Below the pieces are notes generated by a model that was not told the origin of the DNA, did no database searches, and saw only the letters and a list, made by a program, of their open reading frames with translations. The translations under genes were made by a program, and so were the position numbers. A stretch of DNA of 5,214 bases, from NCBI GenBank assembly GCA_002402245.1, contig NVVP01000053.1, positions 1 through 5,214 of the forward strand, read 5' to 3'. The DNA comes from Gammaproteobacteria bacterium. Its GTDB lineage: Bacteria; Pseudomonadota; Gammaproteobacteria; Nitrosococcales; Methylophagaceae. This document shows, piece after piece, positions 1 to 4,696 of the stretch. Positions within the stretch are counted from its first letter, which is position 1; every line of letters starts with the position of its first letter.

Positions 1-477
1 GTGGTAAACGCTTACTTTAGTGGATGTATCACCCGAACCTAACAGAATAACCACTAAACTCAGCACAATTATATTACCTATAATTAACGTTAAAACAGTA
101 GGTACTGTCGCTTGCTCTCCAAAGGCAGCAAAAATTAATGGAATTCCCATAAAACCAACATTAGGAAAGGAGGCTGAAAAAGCATAAAGTGAAGCTACTT
201 GGGTTGAATGCTTAAACAGCCATTTTCCTGCCCCAAAAGAAATAGCTAAAATAGCTAGATTACTCAGCAAAATTGCCACAATAAAAGATGTATTTAGCAA
301 TTCTGATAAGGGTATTTTTGCTGTTTGGTAAAATAACAGTACCGGAAGAGCAATGTAATACACATAATCATTAAGTGCTTTGGCATTTTCGCTATTCAGC
401 ATCTCAGCTTTACCAAATAAATAACCTATAAATACCAAGCTAAATAATGGAAAAATAATAGTGAGTACACCTGTCAT
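1..477 (-). CDS. AEC-family (auxin efflux carrier type) transporter, N-terminal half, cut by the window edge
   Basis: Reading the minus strand from the ATG at 477-475 gives 159 uninterrupted residues up to base 1, about half of the roughly 310 usual for this family. The protein is very hydrophobic, with about five membrane segments near residues 3-22, 38-54, 63-84, 95-118 and 124-147. The stretch at residues 104-114 (FPNVGFMGIPL) is the conserved signature of the AEC/Mem_trans family, and the N-terminus (TIIFPLFSLVFIGYLFGK) is also typical. Family members are inner-membrane secondary carriers, often for organic acids such as malonate or malate; the substrate here is unknown. An in-frame TAA sits directly before the ATG, so no longer start is possible. 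The Shine-Dalgarno is weak. The gene lies 167 bp downstream of the aldehyde dehydrogenase on the same strand, with a hairpin between, so it may be a partly attenuated second gene of that transcript. Confidence 0.88.
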   Translation of the reverse strand, partial: MTGVLTIIFPLFSLVFIGYLFGKAEMLNSENAKALNDYVYYIALPVLLFYQTAKIPLSELLNTSFIVAILLSNLAILAISFGAGKWLFKHSTQVASLYAFSASFPNVGFMGIPLIFAAFGEQATVPTVLTLIIGNIIVLSLVVILLGSGDTSTKVSVYH

Positions 478-553
478 TTAAAACGACTCAATTTCTATGC
501 TTTATGGAAAATTTATTCATGTTGAAGAACACCTCTGTATATATTTCTTAAAG

Positions 554-580
554 TGTGGCCACTTAGCAAAAGTGACCACA
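554..580 (-). terminator. Strong hairpin after the aldehyde dehydrogenase gene; terminator or attenuator
   Basis: Bases 554-564 pair with 570-580 around a 5-nt loop, giving an 11-bp stem. The one imperfect pair (559/575) is C-A in plus-strand RNA but an allowed G-U wobble in minus-strand RNA, which suggests that the structure works in the minus transcript. It begins about 65 nt after the dehydrogenase stop. The 3' side in minus orientation is CTTTAAG, only a short T run, so full intrinsic termination is doubtful. Partial termination or mRNA 3'-end protection between the dehydrogenase and the transporter gene is as likely. Confidence 0.55.
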
Positions 581-644
581 GATAACTATTAAGCTGCTCT
601 TCTACAAATAAAAGCCTACATACATACACCAAATATTGCTTGGC

Positions 645-2147
645 TTAGAGCGGACGAGCCACGGTTTGGCCTCTTAAATAATCTTCAAAGGTTTCAACGC
701 TATTAACACCACCGCCCATACCACTAAGGTTGACCCCCCCATAAGGAAGGCCATAGGCAAAAACATTGTGAGCATTAATCCAACAATTACCCACCACCAT
801 CTTCTCGGCTACTCTTCTAGCTCGTTCTAGATCTAGAGTCCAGATACTATTGGCCAGACCATAATCAGAGCTATTAACCAAATTGATAGCTTCTTCTTCA
901 TCGCTAAATGACATCATGTATGCTGATGGCCCAAAAATTTCCTCCTTAAAGCAAATATTATCAGCACTTCCTTGCAGTAAAGATGGAGTAACATAAAAGC
1001 CTTTTTCTGAACCTTCAGGTTCGACTATATGGCCCTCAACAAGCGCCGTTGCATTTTGTGCTAACCCTTTTTTCTGATAATCCAAGATCCGTTGACGCTG
1101 AACTTCACTGACAACGGGCCCCATCTTAGTATTGGCATCACTACTATTGCCGATAACAGTATTATTTAGGATTAGGCTGACCTCCTGAGAAAATTCATCG
1201 TAAATATTCTGATGAACTAACCAACGTGATGCCGTGCAGCAAACTTGCCCAGTATTAGAGGTGATAATCTCTGCCAGGCTTGCCGCAGCAGATTTTACAT
1301 CAACATCATCAAAAATAATGGCAGCCCCTTTTCCTCCTAATTCTAATTTAACTGGAATCAAGTTTCGGGCACAGGTAGAAGCTATTTTACGACCTACCTC
1401 AGGTGAACCGGTAAATGCCATCCTACGAACCAATGGATGTTCCGCGATAGGCATTCCTACCTCAGCACCAGGACCGGTGATCACGTTGACTACGCCATCA
1501 GGAATACCTGCTTCTTTGGCCAACTTACAAAAATATAATGTACTTAATGATGTTAACTCAGCAGGTTTTACTACAATCGTATTGCCTGCAGCCAAAGCAG
1601 CTGATGCCCCCCATGCCAATAACAAAAATGGGAAATTCCATGGGAAGATAAAACCACACACACCATAAGGACTGCGTACATAATGTGCCTCAATATTTTC
1701 AGCGACTAATGGTGTACTGTATTTATCGTAATCAAGCATAACTTTTGCAAAAAATCGAAATGCTTGGCCTGAAAAGGGTATTTCACCCTCAATAACAGCG
1801 GCAACAGGTTTCCCTACATCAAGCGACTCAAGCTTGCCAAGTACAGCAGCATTGTCATCAATTAAATCTGCGAGCCTGTTTAGTATCGCTGACCTTTCCA
1901 CTACAGGCATAGTAGCCCAACCCGATGTTTCAAACGCTTTATGTGCAGCTTCGCATGCTTGATCTACCTGCTTCGAACCACCTGCATATATTTGGCCGAT
2001 CTTCTCTGCATTTGATGGATTGATAACATCAATTGTATTCGCACCCTCTGGTGATACCCACTTCCCATTAATAAACATAGGTATTGTTTCTTGATCAAGA
2101 AATTGTGCGACATCGTCTCCATACACATCATCTACATTTCTATTCAT
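645..2147 (-). CDS. NAD(P)-dependent aldehyde dehydrogenase, ALDH superfamily
   Basis: This 500-residue protein has the normal ALDH length and all core motifs. It would oxidise an aldehyde to the carboxylic acid in the cytoplasm with NAD(P)+. Visible residues are the oxyanion Asn171 in PWNFP, Lys194 and Glu197 in VKPAE (Glu here usually goes with NAD+ preference), the FTGSPEVG cofactor loop at 245-252, the general base Glu269 in LELGG, the nucleophile Cys303 in GQVCC, and Glu403 in EEIFGP. The overall look is of the broad betaine/aliphatic aldehyde dehydrogenase group, but the substrate cannot be assigned. Some normally conserved spots differ: GGKGAA replaces the usual GGKSP, and GGVN (Asn473) replaces GGVK. 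The ATG at 2147 is supported by GAGGAA at 2155-2160, 7 nt upstream, and by a sigma-54 promoter just beyond. The gene is divergent from the porin. Confidence 0.95.
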   Translation of the reverse strand: MNRNVDDVYGDDVAQFLDQETIPMFINGKWVSPEGANTIDVINPSNAEKIGQIYAGGSKQVDQACEAAHKAFETSGWATMPVVERSAILNRLADLIDDNAAVLGKLESLDVGKPVAAVIEGEIPFSGQAFRFFAKVMLDYDKYSTPLVAENIEAHYVRSPYGVCGFIFPWNFPFLLLAWGASAALAAGNTIVVKPAELTSLSTLYFCKLAKEAGIPDGVVNVITGPGAEVGMPIAEHPLVRRMAFTGSPEVGRKIASTCARNLIPVKLELGGKGAAIIFDDVDVKSAAASLAEIITSNTGQVCCTASRWLVHQNIYDEFSQEVSLILNNTVIGNSSDANTKMGPVVSEVQRQRILDYQKKGLAQNATALVEGHIVEPEGSEKGFYVTPSLLQGSADNICFKEEIFGPSAYMMSFSDEEEAINLVNSSDYGLANSIWTLDLERARRVAEKMVVGNCWINAHNVFAYGLPYGGVNLSGMGGGVNSVETFEDYLRGQTVARPL

Positions 2148-2154
2148 AACTTAT

Positions 2155-2160
2155 TTCCTC
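2155..2160 (-). promoter_or_regulatory. Ribosome binding site of the aldehyde dehydrogenase
   Basis: GAGGAA on the minus strand lies 7 nt before the ATG at 2147, an ideal spacing, and it fixes this start. It falls inside the short leader of about 28 nt predicted from the sigma-54 promoter upstream. Confidence 0.8.
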
Positions 2161-2185
2161 AGTTTCGGGATGAAAATACTGAAGG

Positions 2186-2202
2186 AGCAAAGAATATGCC
2201 AA
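2186..2202 (-). promoter_or_regulatory. Sigma-54 (RpoN) -24/-12 promoter for the aldehyde dehydrogenase
   Basis: Read on the minus strand, the site is TTGGCAT, five bases, TTGCT. It has TGGCA and TTGCT of the sigma-54 consensus (YTGGCACG-N4-TTGCW) and the invariant GG-N10-GC spacing (GG at 2200-2199, GC at 2188-2187). Transcription would start near 2175, giving a leader of about 28 nt that contains the ribosome binding site. No convincing sigma-70 promoter was seen close by. A sigma-54 promoter requires an ATP-dependent enhancer-binding protein, which is not encoded in this window. Confidence 0.7.
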
Positions 2203-2251
2203 TGAAATAGTAAGAAAAAATACAACGTTTCATTAATCCCTATAATTAAAA

Positions 2252-2264
2252 TAAGCTATTGAAT
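2252..2264. promoter_or_regulatory. Weak IHF-like site upstream of the aldehyde dehydrogenase promoter
   Basis: TAAGCTATTGAAT fits the reverse IHF consensus YAANNNNTTGATW with one mismatch. It is centred about 80 bp upstream of the predicted sigma-54 start near 2175, where IHF bends are common. In AT-rich DNA a one-mismatch site can arise by chance, so this is only suggestive. Confidence 0.25.
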
Positions 2265-2279
2265 TAACTGTTCTTAATT
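2262..2279. repeat. Inverted repeat AATTAA-N6-TTAATT, possible operator
   Basis: Perfect 6-bp arms at 2262-2267 and 2274-2279 are separated by CTGTTC. The dyad sits about 95 bp upstream of the predicted dehydrogenase transcription start and overlaps the weak IHF-like site. It may bind a regulator, but the AT-rich composition makes chance likely. Confidence 0.25.
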
Positions 2280-2352
2280 ACATTTTATTTATTGTTCTCG
2301 CTCTTAAAACAGATGTTCAATAGGCTCAAAGAATAAAGTTTAAGCCTTAACT

Positions 2353-2372
2353 GTGTACCTTTTCAGTTACAC
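2353..2372. repeat. Dyad GTGTA-N10-TACAC, possible activator site
   Basis: Five-base arms at 2353-2357 and 2368-2372 are separated by 10 bp, so equivalent bases lie about one and a half helical turns apart. The dyad is centred about 187 bp upstream of the predicted dehydrogenase start, a distance suited to an enhancer-binding protein. It is followed at 2374-2380 by TGTTGCA, a word that returns in the central cluster. Confidence 0.3.
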
Positions 2373-2612
2373 CTGTTGCAGTCCTGTGCTACAGAAATAT
2401 AAAATAGAATCCCCCTTAATAAGCGAATTACTATCAGTCAATAATTCCCTCCCAAAAGTGAATACTGGCCAGTCCCGACATTTACTTTCAATATATGTAA
2501 AGCCCTAATAAATGGCTATTTCACCGTAACTATCTTAGTTAAATAAAGCTATAAATGAAGCTCACATCAGACTGGAAAAGATAAATATCATATCGTTCTC
2601 AACCCAAAATAG

Positions 2613-2636
2613 CATTTAGTGAACACTGTCTAAATG
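2613..2636. repeat. Perfect 7-bp inverted repeat CATTTAG-N10-CTAAATG
   Basis: Arms at 2613-2619 and 2630-2636 are exact reverse complements, separated by 10 bp. Such spacing is usual for dimeric DNA-binding regulators. It overlaps the next palindrome and lies about 245 bp upstream of the predicted porin start and 450 bp from the dehydrogenase start. It is a candidate enhancer half of the divergent sigma-54 control region. Confidence 0.45.
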
Positions 2637-2678
2637 TTGCAACAACTGCTCATAAACAACTGTCGCAACGATACAGTT
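2635..2678. promoter_or_regulatory. Candidate upstream activator cluster: TGTTGCAACA palindrome and AACTGT-N9-ACAGTT dyad
   Basis: TGTTGCAACA (2635-2644) is a perfect 10-bp palindrome. Next to it, AACTGT (2658-2663) and ACAGTT (2673-2678) form a 6-bp dyad around nine bases. The word TGTYGCAAC occurs in both units, at 2635 and 2661, 26 bp apart. The cluster is centred about 210 bp upstream of the predicted sigma-54 start of the porin, within the range used by enhancer-binding proteins. Which activator binds is unknown. Confidence 0.4.
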
Positions 2679-2799
2679 TTGGCTGAAATTTCATACATCA
2701 TCCTCCCCCAAAAAAGGGGCAGTGATAGCTTACAACATCATATCCAGATCGCTCCATTACCCATAAATATCAATGCCTTACCCGATAACCTATAGTGAG

Positions 2800-2812
2800 T
2801 AACACCTTGATA
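2800..2812. promoter_or_regulatory. IHF-binding site consensus match upstream of the porin promoter
   Basis: TAACACCTTGATA matches the reverse complement of the IHF consensus WATCAANNNNTTR at every specified position. It is centred about 65 bp upstream of the predicted sigma-54 start and lies between that promoter and the dyad cluster. This is where IHF normally bends DNA to bring a bound activator to sigma-54 polymerase. The overlapping TTGAT-N4-ATCAT also resembles an FNR box (9 of 10), which is the main alternative reading. Confidence 0.5.
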
Positions 2813-2844
2813 TTGATCATTACACTCATACTTTATTTTATGTC

Positions 2845-2860
2845 TGGCAGAAATATTGCT
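2845..2860 (+). promoter_or_regulatory. Sigma-54 (RpoN) -24/-12 promoter for the porin
   Basis: TGGCAG, five bases, TTGCT matches the sigma-54 core (TGGCA and TTGCW) with exact GG-N10-GC spacing: GG at 2846-2847 and GC at 2858-2859. The preceding base is C, as in the consensus. Transcription would begin near 2871, giving a leader of about 69 nt before the porin ATG. A weaker sigma-70 alternative (TTGCTC at 2856, TATATC at 2878) overlaps it. Confidence 0.7.
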
Positions 2861-2926
2861 CTATTCCATGTTGCGTTTATATCGAGTTAGTGGCTCGTAA
2901 ACTCATCGTGTATTTCTTATATATAT

Positions 2927-2930
2927 GGAG
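2927..2930 (+). promoter_or_regulatory. Ribosome binding site of the porin
   Basis: GGAG lies 9 nt before the ATG at 2940, within normal spacing. It agrees with the signal peptide that begins at this ATG. Confidence 0.7.
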
Positions 2931-2939
2931 ATTTCTTAA

Positions 2940-4196
2940 ATGAAACATAAATTAAAATTAGGTGTTGCAGCCTTACTATTGAGCACAAGTGCTGTTCATG
3001 CTGAAACTGAAACCGAATTATTCGGTGTGAAAGTAAAAGCAGGCGGCTATCTGGCACAACATTGGCAATCTAGCATCGAGGTCGATGGTTCTAATTTAAG
3101 AAGCGCTGCTGATGCTAATCAGGATTCTGGTTTTCAGCGTTTGCGTGTTGGTTTATGGTTTACAGCACAAATTTCAGATAATGTCAGTGCCTATCTGGAA
3201 CTGGCAGATGAGCCTAATGATTTTGGCGAATCCTCATTTGGGATTAATCAAGATCTAGCTTGGTTAGACTTTAAACTAGCCGATGGAGTTAATCTTCGGG
3301 TTGGTAATGTTGTTGAGACAACGATGAACTTTATTCGGTATTCAGATGGCGCTGCCGTACAAGGCAATCCAATGATTGGTAACGGTGTAAATGATATGAT
3401 CACCGCAACTCATGGGCTCTGGTTACTTGGCGGACAAGAGACAAGCATAGGTAAATGGGATTGGAACCTGACTTTGACCAAACCGTCTTTTGCTGATGAC
3501 TTTAGTGATGAAAGTGGTTATAACTATGGTGCACGCACATCGATTACCACCGCAGGTGGTTTTGGCTTTGGTGCCGGCGTATTCCTCTTTGATGGTGATG
3601 TAGTTAGCTGTGCAACATCAACCACCTGTGTACTAGGTAGTGGCGGTAGTTACCGTTCATTAATGCCTGTTGGTGATGGTGACCATTATGTTATTGGACA
3701 ACAAGCTCAAAATACTCGAAATGGAACCGCGGGTGTAATACCTGGTATTGATGGTCATGTTTGGCAAGTTGATGCCATGTGGTCTGGCGAGTCTATTGAT
3801 GTGCCGTTAACCCTTCATGCTTTCTATGGCCAAGGTGAAGATAATTACAGCTTTGCCGGTGGATCATTTGCTCAAAACAGTGCCAATTTTTTCAGCGAAG
3901 TGGATGCAAAACAAAGTTTTTGGGGCCTATTAGCTCGATATAACTTTAATGAAAAATTCTATATGGCAACTCGCTACGGTGTATCCAATAATGATACTTC
4001 TGGCGTAGGCGGTGAAGATCAAGTTGATCGTTTACAAATCAGTGGTGGTTACTGGATAAATGATTCAACACTAATCAAAGCAGAATACGTTAAACAAAAT
4101 GAAGATGCACAATCAGGCGGCGGCTCGTGTGATACGTCAGGAACAGGTAGTTGTGATTGGGATGGCTTAGTAGTAGAAGCATCATTATCATTCTAA
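2940..4196 (+). CDS. Outer-membrane porin (beta-barrel), substrate unknown
   Basis: The 418-residue product starts with a clear Sec signal peptide: Lys residues at 2, 4 and 6, a hydrophobic core at 8-16, and a likely cut after SAVHA at residue 21. The mature part has no helical membrane segment. It shows alternating hydrophobic/polar strands rich in aromatic residues and Gly (for example residues 327-347 and 363-384) and ends in Leu-Ser-Phe, the C-terminal signal recognised by the BAM complex. Size and layout resemble general or phosphate-selective OprO/OprP-like porins, but I cannot name a subfamily. Two short Cys pairs, Cys224/Cys230 and Cys397/Cys405, lie in Gly/Ser/Thr-rich stretches that look like loops and could form disulfides. 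The gene has its own sigma-54 promoter and diverges from the aldehyde dehydrogenase, so it probably admits a substrate of that pathway. Confidence 0.87.
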   Translation: MKHKLKLGVAALLLSTSAVHAETETELFGVKVKAGGYLAQHWQSSIEVDGSNLRSAADANQDSGFQRLRVGLWFTAQISDNVSAYLELADEPNDFGESSFGINQDLAWLDFKLADGVNLRVGNVVETTMNFIRYSDGAAVQGNPMIGNGVNDMITATHGLWLLGGQETSIGKWDWNLTLTKPSFADDFSDESGYNYGARTSITTAGGFGFGAGVFLFDGDVVSCATSTTCVLGSGGSYRSLMPVGDGDHYVIGQQAQNTRNGTAGVIPGIDGHVWQVDAMWSGESIDVPLTLHAFYGQGEDNYSFAGGSFAQNSANFFSEVDAKQSFWGLLARYNFNEKFYMATRYGVSNNDTSGVGGEDQVDRLQISGGYWINDSTLIKAEYVKQNEDAQSGGGSCDTSGTGSCDWDGLVVEASLSF

Positions 4197-4211
4197 ACTA
4201 GCATGATCACC

Positions 4212-4248
4212 CCCTCCTTCATATCTAACAGCTTCTTATGAAGGAGGG
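4212..4248 (+). terminator. Hairpin after the porin gene; possible terminator lacking a T tract
   Basis: Bases 4212-4222 pair perfectly with 4238-4248 (11 bp, GC-rich foot) around a 15-nt loop, beginning 16 nt after the porin stop. No run of T follows on either strand, so this is not a standard intrinsic terminator. It may stabilise the porin mRNA 3' end or end transcription with help. Its arms read CCCTCCTTC and GAAGGAGGG, so one side resembles a Shine-Dalgarno and the other its complement. Confidence 0.5.
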
Positions 4249-4339
4249 TCAGTGGTCTATAAACTGCGTAACTCCACAAAAAATCATTCTCCCCCCTTAC
4301 GAAGATTGTAGTGGTTCATTAAATCCGGACACCAACTTA

Positions 4340-4355
4340 GGTGGTAAAATCCACC
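4340..4355 (+). repeat. Short hairpin in the orfA leader of the IS
   Basis: GGTGG (4340-4344) pairs with CCACC (4351-4355) around a 6-nt loop just upstream of the orfA ribosome binding site. CACC at 4330-4333 could compete for the same GGTG. It might limit translation from outside transcripts, but the stem is short and the role is a guess. Confidence 0.25.
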
Positions 4356-4360
4356 GCAAC

Positions 4361-4364
4361 GAGG
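4361..4364 (+). promoter_or_regulatory. Ribosome binding site that selects the orfA start
   Basis: GAGG lies 6 nt before the ATG at 4371. It favours this ATG over the in-frame GTG at 4341, which lies within a small hairpin and has no such site. Confidence 0.65.
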
Positions 4365-4370
4365 TGTTTA

Positions 4371-4673
4371 ATGACAACAAAACGAAGAGAATTCAGTCCC
4401 GAGTTTAAACGTGAAGCAGCCCAATTGGTGCTTGAGCAATCCTACAGTATTTCACAAGCCAGTGAATCATTAGGCGTTGGTCCAACGGCATTAAGACGTT
4501 GGGTTAAGCAGTTAATGCAAGAACGACAAGGGGTAACACCTAAATCAAAAGCATTAACGAAAGAACAGCAGCAGATCCAAGCACTTGAAAAACGCGTTAA
4601 ACGACTGGAGCTGGAGAAGAAAATATTGAAAAAGGCTACCACTCTCTTAATGTCGGACGAGATGCTACGCTAG
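4371..4673 (+). CDS. IS3-family transposase OrfA (DNA-binding subunit)
   Basis: The 100-residue protein binds the IS ends and also supplies the N-terminal part of the OrfAB transposase. The first half is a Tnp_1-type helix-turn-helix domain: RREFSPEFKREAAQLV at the start, then the HTH near residues 26-47 with the conserved Trp44. The second half is a leucine zipper with Leu72, Leu79, Leu86 and Leu93 in heptad register, used for multimer formation in this family. It ends LLMSDEMLR, a C-terminus similar to those of several gammaproteobacterial IS3 relatives. The ATG at 4371 gives the family's usual N-terminus and has a GAGG in front. A GTG 30 nt upstream would add ten unrelated residues and is less likely. 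Codons 87-88 (AAA AAG) are the frameshift point. Confidence 0.93.
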   Translation: MTTKRREFSPEFKREAAQLVLEQSYSISQASESLGVGPTALRRWVKQLMQERQGVTPKSKALTKEQQQIQALEKRVKRLELEKKILKKATTLLMSDEMLR

Positions 4674-4696
4674 CACTTATTTCTGGTTTAAGAGAG
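4613..4696 (+). promoter_or_regulatory. Programmed -1 frameshift signal joining orfA to orfB
   Basis: The slippery run is five A and a G (4629-4634), read AAA AAG in orfA. The last tRNA can re-pair one base back (A-AAG type), so GGC at 4634 becomes the next codon. Upstream, the SD-like GGAG at 4613-4616 is at a distance known to stimulate shifting. Downstream, after a 7-nt spacer, bases 4642-4650 pair perfectly with 4688-4696 (9 bp). The loop contains a second hairpin, 4663-4667 with 4671-4675, that includes the orfA stop codon TAG at 4671. Slippery site, SD and structure together match IS3-family recoding. Confidence 0.75.

Larger units (their letters stand above)
2148..2939. other. Divergent non-coding control region between the aldehyde dehydrogenase and porin genes
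   Basis: This 792-bp AT-rich stretch has no convincing gene in any frame. It holds two outward-facing sigma-54 promoters at its ends, IHF-like sites inside each promoter, and a cluster of dyads in the middle. It is long for a simple divergent promoter, but this suits enhancer-type activation with DNA looping. Small reading frames inside it are short and look random; the best is a 14-codon frame at 2650-2694 (minus) behind a GGAGG. A CCCC-A6-GGGG hairpin at 2706-2719 has no T tract in the plus direction. Confidence 0.75.

Noticed and set aside
488..520. Ten-codon frame just before the transporter gene (minus strand), possible leader peptide
   Set aside because: It is too short to support, its AGAGG lies rather far upstream of the ATG, and there is no codon bias or attenuator structure linked to it.
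1234..1668. Open frame of 144 codons on the plus strand
   Set aside because: It lies wholly inside the aldehyde dehydrogenase gene on the opposite strand, has no recognisable motif, and is a shadow of that gene's codon pattern.
2706..2719. CCCC-A6-GGGG hairpin as a terminator
   Set aside because: The stem is only 4 bp and no T tract follows on the plus strand. The T run on the minus strand lies in the loop, not after the stem.
2807..2820. FNR-type box TTGAT-N4-ATCAT upstream of the porin
   Set aside because: It matches 9 of 10 bases, but the overlapping full IHF consensus fits the sigma-54 promoter layout better. Kept only as an alternative in the IHF entry.
4203..4220. Resemblance to the 3' end of 16S rRNA
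   Set aside because: The match needs a two-base insertion and no other 16S sequence precedes it. It is explained by the porin-distal hairpin.
4341..4370. GTG at 4341 as a longer orfA start
   Set aside because: It adds ten residues unlike family N-termini, lies in a small hairpin and lacks a ribosome binding site, while ATG 4371 has GAGG at good spacing.
4442..4642. Open frame of 66 codons on the minus strand
   Set aside because: It is antisense to orfA of the IS, has a low-complexity Ser/Phe-rich product and no supporting start signal.
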